This document shows, piece after piece, positions 41,195 to 50,167 of a stretch of DNA of 50,355 nucleotides; the stretch's first letter is position 1, and every line of letters begins with the position of its first letter. Both the position numbers and the translations under genes were made by a program. Origin of the DNA: an uncultured Acetatifactor sp. (GTDB taxonomy: Bacteria; Bacillota; Clostridia; Lachnospirales; Lachnospiraceae). Under the pieces are notes generated by a model, which had not been told where the DNA came from, did no database searches, and saw only the letters and a list, made by a program, of their open reading frames with translations. The stretch spans positions 1 through 50,355 of the forward strand of contig CAJUCT010000002.1 of NCBI GenBank assembly GCA_910585015.1. Reading direction: 5' to 3'.

Positions 41195-44100
41195 ATGAAA
41201 CTGTCGTTTATATCTATTTTGCGCTTTTTATTCCCTGAAATACAAATTATTGACGCCATTGCACAAGAGGGGTTTGTGGTGATAAAATCCAAGGCAAAAA
41301 AGAGTGTGAGGGGGACAAATAAAACCATTGTGGGCAATACTGTACTACAAAACAGAGGGAATCAGCCTATGCAGAGTTCTGTTGTATCTACAGTTCGGGT
41401 CAATGGGACGGCATCGGGAGTGGTTGCGACTTCGAGCGCCGTCAGCGCGGATAAAGCAGATAATGTTTTTGAGGGGATTGAACAACAACTTCGTTGTAGA
41501 TGGATAGCGTCAGACAATAATATTCTGGCTTTGTGTCAGGCGTTTAAACGCCCTTTTGTGACGGGTGTCAATTCAGTCATGCCTAAAAACGTGATTTTGC
41601 TGATTGGGAATGAAAGTCGAGGTAAAGTAAAAGCAATTGGCGATATGTGCGCCCTGATGAAGCAGCGACATATATTGCGCAATGAAGAGGTTCCGACTAT
41701 TGGTTTTGAGAGATACCCTACCAGTTCCGAAGATGAATTGTTTTTGAGCGATTTGTACAAGGCCCTGTACTCCCCAACCGAAGTTATTGTTTTTGAAAAT
41801 CTTGATAAAGCGAATTTTCGGTGCCTGAATATTGTATTCCAACTTATAAAAAGCGGAACCTATCGTCTTCAAAAGCGGTATGTGGTTCAAAAAAATATGC
41901 TTGTGGAATCCACAGGAACGTTGAACACTGTTTCCGTGTCCGAATTATTTGCAAACGGGAAATATTTTATTTTCACATCCACCTGTCCGGTGGAAAAGGT
42001 CACGGAATATGTGGGTAATGAATTTGCCCGGCTCATCAACGATATTATTGTTCTGGATGAGTTTAGCCGGTCAGAACTGCAGGAAATAGTTGAAATTATT
42101 TTTATAAACTTGAAAGAAAAAGTAAAAAGGCAGCTTCAAATTGTATTGAAACCGGATGCATCCTGTGTTGAAGAAGTTATTCATCGCTTTGATGCCGCCA
42201 AAGGGGTAAAAGGATTAATCGAAGTGGTTGACGAATATATCTATAAGCCTTTAACGGAGTACAGACTTCAATATCCTGCCCGGAGAGAAGATGCCGTTCT
42301 CAAATATGAGGAAGGCTATATGTTGTGTTTTCGCAATGATGTAGTTTCTCTTGACAGCTATATGAAACTATATGATGCCCTGGCGCTTGAAAGTGTGAAG
42401 AAGGAGCTTGGCAGTGTCGTAGGATTGACCGCAGTTAAAGAATATGTGCTGAATCTCGAAAACAATTTAGCCGTTCAAAAGCTTAGAGCCGCAAAGGGAT
42501 TAAAGGCGGCCGATCTCTCCATGCATATGATTTTTACCGGAAATCCCGGTACCGGAAAAACGACGATTGCCCGTATCGTAGCCAAGTATTTAAAAGCCAT
42601 AGGTGTGCTCAGTTCCGGTCAGCTAAGAGAGGTCAGTCGTTCCGATATGGTAGGACAGTATGTTGGTCAAACCGCGATATTGACCACCGAACTGATTACA
42701 TCTGCAATCGGCGGCGTACTTTTCATTGACGAAGCCTATTCGCTGTGCCGGGACAGAAACGATATTTTTGGCAAGGAAGCTGTTGATGCCCTGGTCAAGG
42801 GCATTGAGGATCACAGAGACAATCTTGTTGTCATCCTTGCGGGATATTCCGATGAAATGGACGAATTTCTCAAAACCAATCCGGGCTTAAAATCGAGATT
42901 CCCAAATGTAATTGAGTTTGAGGATTATACGCCCGATGAGATGTATGAAATTGCCAGGATAACCGCGAAAAGCAAGGGATATCGCATTTCGGAAGAGTGC
43001 CATACACCCATGGTCGATGTGTTTGAACGAAAGCAGATCAAGGGAAAGAATGACAGCGGCAATGGTCGCCTTGTCCGCAATCTGGTCGAAGCGGCGATAC
43101 TAAACCAGTCTCAAAGAATAGCAAAGGATAATAACCAGGATTTAGAACTGTTGACTGTGGAAGATTTTGGGCTGCATCAGAAGAAAGAATTTAATCTGGA
43201 GGAAGAGCTTGCTCCTATTATTGGTCTTGAAGATGTAAAAGATTTTGTGAGAACACAGTATAATGTGATACTGGCAAGAGAAAAGCGTAAGAAGGCTGCT
43301 TTGGAAGTAGATACTACGCAGTCCCTCAATATGATTTTCAGCGGAAATCCAGGCACAGGTAAGACAACAATGGCTCGTGTTGTAGCGGATATGTTCCACT
43401 CAATGGGTCTTTTGAAATCAGGGCATTTGGTTGAAACAGACAAAGGCGGTCTTGTTGCGGAATATGTGGGACAAACGGCCAGGAAAACGGAAGAAGTTTT
43501 TAAGTCGGCTTTGGGCGGTGTGCTTTTTATTGATGAAGCTTATGCCATAACCAATGACGGCAGCAGCTTCGGACAGGAATGTATTGATACGTTAGTTAAA
43601 CTCATCGAGGATTACAGGGGGGAAATTCTTGTTATATTAGCAGGCTATAGCAAGGAAATGAACGACTTTATGAAAGCCAACTCGGGATTGGATTCACGTT
43701 TTCCCCTCAGGATCGACTTCCCTGACTACTCTGCGGAGGAACTGTTTGAGATAGGCAAAAACATGATTGCAAAGAAGGGATTCAGTCTTTCCGAAGATGC
43801 AGTTCCGGCATTTAGAGAAGCGGTGTATGAGTTAAAACGTCATTCCACAGCTACATCCGGAAATGGTCGTATGGTTCGTAATTATATTGATGAAATCATC
43901 AGAAACCAATCATCCCGTATTGCTTTGGCAGAAGTGAATGCCGAAGAATTGACAGTTATCATTGCGAAGGATATCGAAGACGAAGCGCCCCGGGAAGAGA
44001 TTTACGATCTGGAAGAGGAACTTGGCAAAGTAGTGGGGCTTGAGTCTGTCAAGAATTATATTCGTAGTCTTCACGCAAGACTTCTGGTGCAGGAACAACG

Positions 44101-44806
44101 CAGAAAACATGGATTGAAGGTTAGTACAACACAAACGCTTCATATGATTTTTATGGGCAATCCCGGCACCGGCAAAACAATGATGGCTCGAACTGTCGCC
44201 GATGTATTGTATAATATGGGTATCATAGCAACCAACAAACTGGTTGAAACGGACCGTTCGGGACTGGTAGCAGGCTATGTGGGTCAAACGGCAATAAAGA
44301 CAAGAGAAGTTATTGAAAGCGCTCTCAATGGCGTTCTGTTTATTGATGAAGCATATGCTTTGGCGCAGGGTGGCAGCAATGATTTTGGACAGGAAGCGAT
44401 CGACACGCTGGTTAAAATGATGGATGACAATAGAGAACGACTAGTGGTGATCCTTGCCGGATATTACGACGATATGCAAAACTTCCTGGAACAGAATGCA
44501 GGTTTGAAATCCCGGTTTCCAAATATGATTGAGTTTGAGGACTACTCAGTAGATGAATTACTCAGCATAGCGGATAAAATGTATACAGAGCAGGGCTATG
44601 TACTGAATTATGGCGCGGTAGAGTTGCTGAAACAGGTCTTTGAAGAAGGAAAAAAGCAACCGCAATTTGGTAATGGCCGTTTTGTAAGAAATATATTTGA
44701 AAAGTCCTTGAACAGTCAGGCTATGCGCCTTAGCCGTTCAGGCACAATGAGTGCGGCAGAGCTTTCAACAATTACCGCTGAGGACATTGAGGAGGTGTTC
44801 GCATAA
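41195..44806 (+). CDS. Giant AAA+ ATPase, three CbxX/CfxQ (SpoVK/EccA-like) modules plus a degenerate one
   Basis: A protein of up to 1203 residues. Three complete CbxX-type AAA+ modules are spaced about 270 residues apart, each with Walker A GNPGTGKT(T/M) near 446, 714 and 985, then the CbxX pore region (V/A)(G/E)YVGQTA and Walker B GVLFIDEAY(S/A). Arg-finger segments GNGR(L/M/F)VRN close each module. Upstream lies a diverged AAA-like region (about 125-400) with VILLIGNESRGKVKAIGDM, which lacks the GKT lysine-threonine, and FIFTSTCP. The start is uncertain: ATG 41195 has only AGGAA, whereas GTG 41279 (MIKSKAKK) has AGAGGGG 6 bases before it. Single-domain relatives are RuBisCO activases, EccA of type VII secretion, and SpoVK. 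The next gene starts on the last base of the stop. Confidence 0.88.
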   Translation: MKLSFISILRFLFPEIQIIDAIAQEGFVVIKSKAKKSVRGTNKTIVGNTVLQNRGNQPMQSSVVSTVRVNGTASGVVATSSAVSADKADNVFEGIEQQLRCRWIASDNNILALCQAFKRPFVTGVNSVMPKNVILLIGNESRGKVKAIGDMCALMKQRHILRNEEVPTIGFERYPTSSEDELFLSDLYKALYSPTEVIVFENLDKANFRCLNIVFQLIKSGTYRLQKRYVVQKNMLVESTGTLNTVSVSELFANGKYFIFTSTCPVEKVTEYVGNEFARLINDIIVLDEFSRSELQEIVEIIFINLKEKVKRQLQIVLKPDASCVEEVIHRFDAAKGVKGLIEVVDEYIYKPLTEYRLQYPARREDAVLKYEEGYMLCFRNDVVSLDSYMKLYDALALESVKKELGSVVGLTAVKEYVLNLENNLAVQKLRAAKGLKAADLSMHMIFTGNPGTGKTTIARIVAKYLKAIGVLSSGQLREVSRSDMVGQYVGQTAILTTELITSAIGGVLFIDEAYSLCRDRNDIFGKEAVDALVKGIEDHRDNLVVILAGYSDEMDEFLKTNPGLKSRFPNVIEFEDYTPDEMYEIARITAKSKGYRISEECHTPMVDVFERKQIKGKNDSGNGRLVRNLVEAAILNQSQRIAKDNNQDLELLTVEDFGLHQKKEFNLEEELAPIIGLEDVKDFVRTQYNVILAREKRKKAALEVDTTQSLNMIFSGNPGTGKTTMARVVADMFHSMGLLKSGHLVETDKGGLVAEYVGQTARKTEEVFKSALGGVLFIDEAYAITNDGSSFGQECIDTLVKLIEDYRGEILVILAGYSKEMNDFMKANSGLDSRFPLRIDFPDYSAEELFEIGKNMIAKKGFSLSEDAVPAFREAVYELKRHSTATSGNGRMVRNYIDEIIRNQSSRIALAEVNAEELTVIIAKDIEDEAPREEIYDLEEELGKVVGLESVKNYIRSLHARLLVQEQRRKHGLKVSTTQTLHMIFMGNPGTGKTMMARTVADVLYNMGIIATNKLVETDRSGLVAGYVGQTAIKTREVIESALNGVLFIDEAYALAQGGSNDFGQEAIDTLVKMMDDNRERLVVILAGYYDDMQNFLEQNAGLKSRFPNMIEFEDYSVDELLSIADKMYTEQGYVLNYGAVELLKQVFEEGKKQPQFGNGRFVRNIFEKSLNSQAMRLSRSGTMSAAELSTITAEDIEEVFA

Positions 44807-45255
44807 TGAAAAGAGTGATTTCAAACTTTGTTGCTGCCTTTTGGTTTTTCTACATGGTAATATGGATGGCGCTTGCGCTTCCATTTGTGACAATAGAGTT
44901 ATCGAAGGACATAAAAACTATAGTGAAATGCGGCTTTTCGATGACATCAGAAGGGGTTATACTCCTGATGATTTTTGGGTTTGTATTTGGTATAACCATG
45001 CTTGTTCCGGTTTTCAGAAAATGTTTCCATGTACTTCCCTGGTTATATCCTTACATAACTATTTTTACTGCGGATTTTACAATTCTTGCTATAGGAATCG
45101 AGATACTCAATTATGGGTATCAGGTACAGAGCGAAGCAAGGCATACCTTCTTTTTCTGGTTGATGATTGTTCAAATGGTGGTGTGCCGCATTGTATTATG
45201 CATCTTTTGTCATAAAAAAACGATGAGAATAGAGAGGGAAGATGATGAGCAGTAA
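44806..45255 (+). CDS. Four-helix membrane protein of the AAA+ operon
   Basis: A 149-residue membrane protein with hydrophobic segments near 8-30 (FVAAFWFFYMVIWMALALPF), 49-70 (EGVILLMIFGFVFGITMLVP), 76-98 (WLYPYITIFTADFTILAIGI) and 112-133 (FFFWLMIVQMVVCRIVLCIF), ending in a charged cytoplasmic tail (HKKTMRIEREDDEQ). The family is not recognised. Its ATG uses the last A of the AAA+ stop codon (TAATG), and the next gene begins inside its end, so the three genes are tightly coupled. It may anchor or be remodelled by the ATPase. Confidence 0.7.
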   Translation: MKRVISNFVAAFWFFYMVIWMALALPFVTIELSKDIKTIVKCGFSMTSEGVILLMIFGFVFGITMLVPVFRKCFHVLPWLYPYITIFTADFTILAIGIEILNYGYQVQSEARHTFFFWLMIVQMVVCRIVLCIFCHKKTMRIEREDDEQ

Positions 45256-45898
45256 TAATCAAAAACAGTTTTCTGACAGAACGTCAAGGGCGGCAAACTT
45301 TGATGCCGCCAGCAGCGAAGATGTAGTTCGGCAGGCCCCTGCGGCAGGTGATGCCGGACAGATGGATCATATCGCGGAACGAACGAGAAAGAAGACGAAA
45401 ACAAAGGCCAATAAAAAATTGATAGTCACTGGCTTGATATTTGCGGGACTTTTTGCGGTATCCTTGTATTTAATGACGGATTCTCCAACTGTAAATACAT
45501 CTGAGGAGGCAGTGCAGGCATTGGAAAGCGGCATGTCTACAACGCTTCCGGTAGGTGTTCGTATTCAATCTAATGATGAGCGCTTAGACGGACAAGATCT
45601 GACGATTACGCACTCGTCAAGAGAAGACGAGTGCAAGATTTATATCTGGGACTATGCTGCCGAAGACGGCGATTATGTGCAAGTCATAGTAGACGGCATC
45701 GCAATATGCGATCCATTCATGATTAAACATGACCCGGTAGCTTTTACAGTCCCGGCTGTTGGCGAAATTCAGGTGTTGGGAACAAGAGATGGCGGCGGCG
45801 GCATCACATATGCCGTTCACTGCGATGTAAATGAAACAACCTATTTTAACGGAACTGATGTCGGCGATGGAAATCTGTATACTCTAATCAGAGAGTAA
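45242..45898 (+). CDS. Single-pass membrane protein with extracellular beta-rich domain
   Basis: A 218-residue protein: a polar, Lys-rich N-terminal tail of about 55 residues, a membrane helix at 59-78 (KLIVTGLIFAGLFAVSLYLM), then an outer domain of about 140 residues with YIWDYAAEDGDYVQVIVDGI, VAFTVPAVGEIQVLGTRDGG and GGITYAVHCDVNETTYF. The positive-inside rule puts the C-terminal domain outside. The family is not recognised. The start overlaps the previous gene by 14 bases, with AGAGGGA ahead of it. The tail facing the cytoplasm could be a substrate handle for the ATPase. A hairpin with a T-rich tail follows at 45906. Confidence 0.7.
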   Translation: MMSSNNQKQFSDRTSRAANFDAASSEDVVRQAPAAGDAGQMDHIAERTRKKTKTKANKKLIVTGLIFAGLFAVSLYLMTDSPTVNTSEEAVQALESGMSTTLPVGVRIQSNDERLDGQDLTITHSSREDECKIYIWDYAAEDGDYVQVIVDGIAICDPFMIKHDPVAFTVPAVGEIQVLGTRDGGGGITYAVHCDVNETTYFNGTDVGDGNLYTLIRE

Positions 45899-45905
45899 AA
45901 CAATG

Positions 45906-45960
45906 AACCGCTGCAATTCTCACTCTTACATGGGAGGGGAGCTGCGGCGGTTTGTATTTT
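45906..45960 (+). terminator. Terminator of the AAA+ operon
   Basis: AACCGCTGCA (45906-45915) pairs with TGCGGCGGTT (45943-45952), one T-G wobble, followed by TGTATTTT. The loop is long (27 bases). Confidence 0.5.
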
Positions 45961-46058
45961 CAGAGAAAAGGTGCCGAAGCGAACACCTGCAATACATATC
46001 CCTGCATATGATTACCGATTTAGCACTCACTTAACAGCTCTGCGAACTGGAATTTGTA

Positions 46059-46349
46059 TTATTCTTCATCGCTTTGATAAAGGATAATTTCTTCCTCCCC
46101 TTGTGCTAATGATAGGTTGCACAATGCACAAATAAATTGAAATAAGGGGTTCTCTTCATGAACTTCGTAATAGTCGCCGAAAGAATATTCGATATCTATA
46201 TGTCGGTCGATTATCGGAGTATCATCGCATTCGAGCACATCTATACGGTACACAATTTCAGACACATCTTCGCTTAGATTATCATCCGATATACCATTTT
46301 CTAAAGATATTTTTTTGCTTATCTGTTTGACATCGTCAATTGTGATCAT
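46059..46349 (-). CDS. Small acidic protein of unknown function
   Basis: A 96-residue acidic protein on the minus strand: MITIDDVKQISKKISLENGI, then HIDIEYSFGDYYEVHEEN and EEEIILYQSDEE at the end. It has no membrane segment or motif that I recognise. GGAGG lies 9 bases ahead of the ATG at 46349. It is AT-rich and lies just beyond the AAA+ operon, in convergent orientation. Small size and acidity resemble immunity proteins, but the family is not assigned. Confidence 0.55.
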   Translation of the reverse strand: MITIDDVKQISKKISLENGISDDNLSEDVSEIVYRIDVLECDDTPIIDRHIDIEYSFGDYYEVHEENPLFQFICALCNLSLAQGEEEIILYQSDEE

Positions 46350-46540
46350 AATGTCTATCCTCCAAATCCAATTTATATTTGATTATAAAATATTTGCCAG
46401 CTACTCGCAATGAATATTTATTGCCTCATTTTTATTGAGTACATAATTCCGAAAAGGGAGAAATTGTATAACGGTTGCGGTTAGTTCTTCTGAACAGGAT
46501 GTACGCTGAAAAGTGTGAAATCAAGGAATACGGATAATGT

Positions 46541-46586
46541 GACAGGGCATTGATGATTATGGCAACATAATTTTCAATGCCCTGTC
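46541..46586. terminator. Hairpin at the end of typA
   Basis: GACAGGGCATTGA (46541-46553) pairs with TCAATGCCCTGTC (46574-46586), and ATTATG/CATAAT extends it inward. It lies 17 bases beyond the minus-strand stop of typA. No clear T-run is seen on either strand. Confidence 0.55.
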
Positions 46587-46603
46587 CATATTAAATATTT
46601 TAC

Positions 46604-48436
46604 TTATTTCTTGTTATTGGCTCTCTTTCTCAGAGTAGGATCCAGAATCTTCTTGCGAATCCGCAGAGTGGAGGGGGTAATCTCCAGAAGTTCGTCGGTG
46701 TCAATGAAATCCAGCGCCTGCTCCAGACTCATGATCTTGGGGGGCGTCAGCCGCAGGGCCTCGTCCGCGCTGGAGGAACGGGTGTTGGTCAGCTGCTTTT
46801 TCTTGCAGACATTGATCTCAATGTCCTCGCTCTTGCCGGTCTGGCCCACCACCATACCGCTGTATACTTTTTCCCCGGGTCCGATGAACAGAATGCCTCT
46901 CTCCTGGGCGTTGTACAGACCGTAAGTGATGGATTCCCCGGCTTCAAAGGCGATGAGGGAGCCCTGCGCCCGGTAGGCGATATCCCCCTTGTAGGGGCCG
47001 TAGCCGTCAAACACCGTATTCAGGATGCCGTTGCCCTTGGTATCAGTCATAAACTCGCCCCGGTAGCCGATAAGCCCTCTGGAGGGAATGGAGAACTCCA
47101 GACGGGTATAGGAGCCGCCAGTGAGGGAACCCATGTTCCGCAGTTCCCCTTTCCGCTGTCCCAGTTTCTCAATGACTGCCCCAGCATACTCGTTGGGCAC
47201 ATCAATATAGGCCAGTTCCATGGGTTCCAGTCTGTGGCCGGCCTCATCGGTTTTATATAACACCTCCGCCTTGCTGACAGCGAACTCGAAACCTTCACGG
47301 CGCATATTTTCAATGAGCACGGACAGATGCAGTTCTCCGCGGCCGGATACCTTGAAGGCATCCGTGGACTCTGTCTCCTCCACCCGCAGGGACACGTCCG
47401 TGTTCAGCTCCCGAAACAGCCGATCCCGGATGTGGCGGCTGGTTACAAACTTGCCCTCCAGACCCGCCAGAGGGGAGTCATTGACCATGAAATGCATGGC
47501 GATGGTGGGCTCACTGATCTTCTGGAAGGGGATGGGGGCTATCTGATCGGGAGAGCACAGTGTATCCCCGATATGAATGTCAGCAATGCCTGAGATGGCC
47601 ACGATGGACCCGATGCCGGCCTCCTTTACCTCTGCCTTATTCAGTCCGTCAAACTCATAGAGCTTGCTGACCTTGACCTTGCTCTGCTTGTCCGGCTCAT
47701 GATGGTTGACAATCACCACTTCCTGGTTTACACGGATGGTGCCGTTGTCCACCTTGCCCACGCCGATGCGGCCTACATACTCATTGTAGTCTATGGTGCT
47801 GATCAGCACCTGGGTCCCGGCGTCGGGGTCTCCCTCCGGGGCGGGAATGTAGTCCAGAATGGTCTCAAACAGGGGCGTCATGTCCGTGCCGGGCTGGTCC
47901 GCGTCCAGGGAGGCGATGCCGGACTTGGCCGAAGCAAACACGAAAGGGCAGTCCAGCTGGGCATCGTCCGCATCAAGCTCCAGGAACAGCTCCAGCACTT
48001 CGTCGATGACCTCATTGGGACGTGCCTCGGGCCGATCAATCTTGTTGATGCAGACGATGACGGGCAGCTTTAACTCCAACGCCTTGCGCAGCACGAACTT
48101 GGTCTGGGGCATGGCGCCCTCGAAGGCATCCACCACCAGGATTACGCCGTTTACCATCTTCAGCACCCGCTCCACCTCGCCGCCGAAGTCCGCATGGCCC
48201 GGGGTATCAATGATATTGATTTTGGTGTCTTTATAGGTGACGGCTGTATTCTTGGACAGGATAGTAATGCCCCGCTCACGCTCGATGTCATTGGAATCCA
48301 TGACTCTCTCAGCCACTTCCTGATTCGCCCGAAAGACCCCGCTCTGCTTCAACAGTTCGTCCACCAGAGTAGTTTTGCCGTGGTCTACATGGGCTATGAT
48401 AGCTACGTTTCGGATATCTTCTCTTTTCTGTCGCAT
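46604..48436 (-). CDS. typA: TypA/BipA ribosome-associated GTPase
   Basis: A 610-residue translational GTPase of the elongation-factor superfamily, full family length. G1 IAHVDHGKTTLVDELL at the N-terminus, G2 RERGITILSK, G3 DTPGHADFGGEVER, G4 NKIDRPEARP and G5 ASAKSG are all intact. Beta-barrel domain II, EF-G-like domains III and V, and the TypA-specific C-terminal domain with KKKQLTNTRSSSADEALRL follow. TypA binds the ribosome and supports assembly and growth under stress or cold. TAGGAGG lies 5 bases before the ATG at 48436. It stands alone on the minus strand, divergent from the SSB-like gene. Confidence 0.97.
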   Translation of the reverse strand: MRQKREDIRNVAIIAHVDHGKTTLVDELLKQSGVFRANQEVAERVMDSNDIERERGITILSKNTAVTYKDTKINIIDTPGHADFGGEVERVLKMVNGVILVVDAFEGAMPQTKFVLRKALELKLPVIVCINKIDRPEARPNEVIDEVLELFLELDADDAQLDCPFVFASAKSGIASLDADQPGTDMTPLFETILDYIPAPEGDPDAGTQVLISTIDYNEYVGRIGVGKVDNGTIRVNQEVVIVNHHEPDKQSKVKVSKLYEFDGLNKAEVKEAGIGSIVAISGIADIHIGDTLCSPDQIAPIPFQKISEPTIAMHFMVNDSPLAGLEGKFVTSRHIRDRLFRELNTDVSLRVEETESTDAFKVSGRGELHLSVLIENMRREGFEFAVSKAEVLYKTDEAGHRLEPMELAYIDVPNEYAGAVIEKLGQRKGELRNMGSLTGGSYTRLEFSIPSRGLIGYRGEFMTDTKGNGILNTVFDGYGPYKGDIAYRAQGSLIAFEAGESITYGLYNAQERGILFIGPGEKVYSGMVVGQTGKSEDIEINVCKKKQLTNTRSSSADEALRLTPPKIMSLEQALDFIDTDELLEITPSTLRIRKKILDPTLRKRANNKK

Positions 48437-48468
48437 AAAATCCTCCTAAATATACCTCAAACTGTTAT

Positions 48469-48497
48469 AGTATATCACTAATTGAATATAGGCGCAA
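48469..48497 (-). promoter_or_regulatory. Sigma-A promoter of typA
   Basis: On the minus strand TTGCGC (48492-48497), a 17-base spacer and TATACT (48469-48474), 32 bases before the ATG at 48436. Confidence 0.6.
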
Positions 48498-48636
48498 TAA
48501 AAGTTTATTGAAATTTTCGTCGAAATTTTTGGCTGGAAAGTACTTCTCAAATACTGAAAAATGAGGTATAAATATATTACATTACAGGCACTTTGTGCCG
48601 GAAAAATTCTTAATGTGTAAGAAGGGAGAACAAAAA

Positions 48637-49284
48637 ATGACAGATAAGGTAATTGAAAACAATCAGGTGACCGTGATGGGAGAAATCATCAGTGATTTTG
48701 CCTACAGCCATGAGATCTTTGGGGAAGGATTTTATATGGTGGACGTGAAGGTACAGAGGCTCAGCGAGAGTTTCGATGTCATTCCGCTTATGGTTTCGGA
48801 GAGGTTGATTGATGTAAATGCGGATTATAAGGGGAAATATATCTGCGTAAACGGTCAGTTCCGTTCCTATAACCGCCATGAGGAGCGCAAAAACCGTCTG
48901 GTGTTGTCTGTTTTTGCCAGAGAGATTGAGTTTGTGGAGGAGATCGAGGAGAGCTCCAAAACCAACCAGATCTATCTGGATGGCTATATTTGTAAGGAAC
49001 CCATCTATCGAAAAACTCCATTGGGAAGGGAGATCGCCGATGTGCTGCTGGCCGTGAACCGTCCTTATGGCAAGTCGGACTATATTCCCTGCATCTGCTG
49101 GGGAAGAAATGCCCGCTATGCAAGCAGTTTTCATGTGGGAGAGCGCTGCGCCATCTGGGGCCGTATCCAGAGCCGTGAGTATATGAAGAAATTGGACGAG
49201 GAACATGCGGAAAAGCGTGTGGCCTTCGAGGTTTCCGTCAGCAAGATGGAACTGGTGGAGGCGGTGGAAGAGCAGCCGCTGTAG
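48637..49284 (+). CDS. Single-stranded DNA-binding protein-like, two OB folds
   Basis: A 215-residue protein. Two OB-fold units of the SSB type are visible: about 8-107 (NNQVTVMGEIISDFAYSHE, then SFDVIPLMVSERL and RLVLSVFAREIEF) and about 115-205 (NQIYLDGYICKEPIYRKTP, then LAVNRPYGKSDYIPCICWG and HVGERCAIWGRIQSREY). The acidic DDDIPF-type C-terminal tail of replicative SSB is missing; the end is AVEEQPL. So it is probably an accessory SSB of the kind found in Clostridia. ATG 48637 has AGGGAG at a good distance; the ATG at 48595 has none. It is followed by the CobO gene after 125 bases. Confidence 0.85.
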   Translation: MTDKVIENNQVTVMGEIISDFAYSHEIFGEGFYMVDVKVQRLSESFDVIPLMVSERLIDVNADYKGKYICVNGQFRSYNRHEERKNRLVLSVFAREIEFVEEIEESSKTNQIYLDGYICKEPIYRKTPLGREIADVLLAVNRPYGKSDYIPCICWGRNARYASSFHVGERCAIWGRIQSREYMKKLDEEHAEKRVAFEVSVSKMELVEAVEEQPL

Positions 49285-49409
49285 AGCAGTCAGACCTCCC
49301 CATTGCCAAAAAGTGGAAGTGGTGTTATACTATGGGATAGAGATACGCGGAGGTCAAACTGAAAAAGGGCTCTGCTGCAGATTGATCTGCGAGGAGCGAG
49401 GGTATTGAC

Positions 49410-49895
49410 ATGGACAGAGGAAGCATCTACATATATACAGGTGACGGCAGGGGCAAATCCCCCGCTGCGTGGGGCAGGGCCCTGCAGGCGGCTGCAGAGG
49501 GAAAGAAGGTAGTAATCATACAGTTTTTGAAGGGAAGGGGACTGGCGGACAGCGCTTTCATCCGCCGGATGGAGCCGGAGATCCGGCTCTTCCGTTTTGA
49601 AAAGTCGGATGAGAACTATATGGAGCTGCCGGAGGAGAAGAAGCGGGAGGCGTGTGTCAATATCCGCAACGGCCTGGGGTATGCAAAAAAAGTTCTGTCC
49701 GTGGCGGAGTGTGATTTGCTGATTCTGGACGAGGTGTTGGTGCTGGTGGAGAAGGAGATCATCACCGTGGAAGAATTGAAGGAACTGCTGGAGAGCCGCA
49801 GGGAGACGGACGTAATACTGACAGGCAGCCGCTTGAGCGATGATATTTTAGTCCTGGCGGATGAAGTATCCCGCATCGAGATGGTGAAATTATAA
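49410..49895 (+). CDS. Corrinoid adenosyltransferase, CobO/BtuR type
   Basis: A 161-residue P-loop enzyme of the CobA/CobO/BtuR family, which transfers adenosyl from ATP to cob(I)alamin or cobyrinate to make the coenzyme B12 form. The nucleotide-binding loop is YTGDGRGKSPAAWGRAL (family consensus GDGKGKTTA; here Lys-Ser replaces Lys-Thr and Pro follows). VVIIQFLKGRG, then LLILDEVLVLV with Walker B Asp-Glu, and VILTGSRL also match. It is slightly short (usual 170-200). It could also serve a corrinoid salvage pathway. The start is ATG 49410, with a weak ribosome binding site. Confidence 0.85.
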   Translation: MDRGSIYIYTGDGRGKSPAAWGRALQAAAEGKKVVIIQFLKGRGLADSAFIRRMEPEIRLFRFEKSDENYMELPEEKKREACVNIRNGLGYAKKVLSVAECDLLILDEVLVLVEKEIITVEELKELLESRRETDVILTGSRLSDDILVLADEVSRIEMVKL

Positions 49896-49918
49896 ATCAG
49901 AAAAACATGGTTTTTTCA

Positions 49919-49947
49919 TTGACAAAGCTATAAGTCAATGCTATGAT
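49919..49947 (+). promoter_or_regulatory. Strong sigma-A promoter of the lysine riboswitch transcript
   Basis: TTGACA (49919-49924), a 17-base spacer and TATGAT (49942-49947). Transcription would begin near 49954, at the first base of the riboswitch. Confidence 0.8.
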
Positions 49948-49954
49948 ATTGGAA

Positions 49955-50128
49955 ATAAGATAGAGGTTGCGTATTTTAAGAGTACTCCTCCGGATGCGGC
50001 AGGCGCAGATGAAGGGGAAGGAAAGGAACATACGCCGAAAGAACCAGTGTGCTGTGGGCTGGGATCTTGGGCATACAGTGAACAACTGTATGACTGTCAT
50101 CTAGTAAGTGGATGGGGCGCTATCGTAT
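49955..50128 (+). ncRNA. Lysine riboswitch (L box)
   Basis: This RNA shows the conserved L-box blocks in order: AAGATAGAGGTTGCG at 49957, AAGAGTA (near 49979), GAAGGGGAAGGAAAGG (near 50011), CGCCGAAAG (near 50033), GCTGGGATCTT (near 50058), a stem with CAGTGAACAACTGTATG, GACTGTCA (near 50092) and GGGGCGCTATC at 50114-50124. The end pairs with the start (ATAAGATAG with CTATCGTAT, one mismatch) as P1. It binds lysine and normally turns off lysine biosynthesis or uptake genes by terminating transcription or blocking the ribosome binding site. No gene follows before the window end. ATATCA/TGATAT hairpins lie after it, but no clear terminator with a T-run. Confidence 0.85.
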
Positions 50129-50167
50129 AATATCAGGAAGCATTTCATGATATGATTCGTCGGCGCA

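Noticed and set aside
41195..45898. A type VII secretion locus
   Set aside because: Only the CbxX similarity of the ATPase points that way; no WXG100, EccC, EsaB or LXG gene is present in the window.
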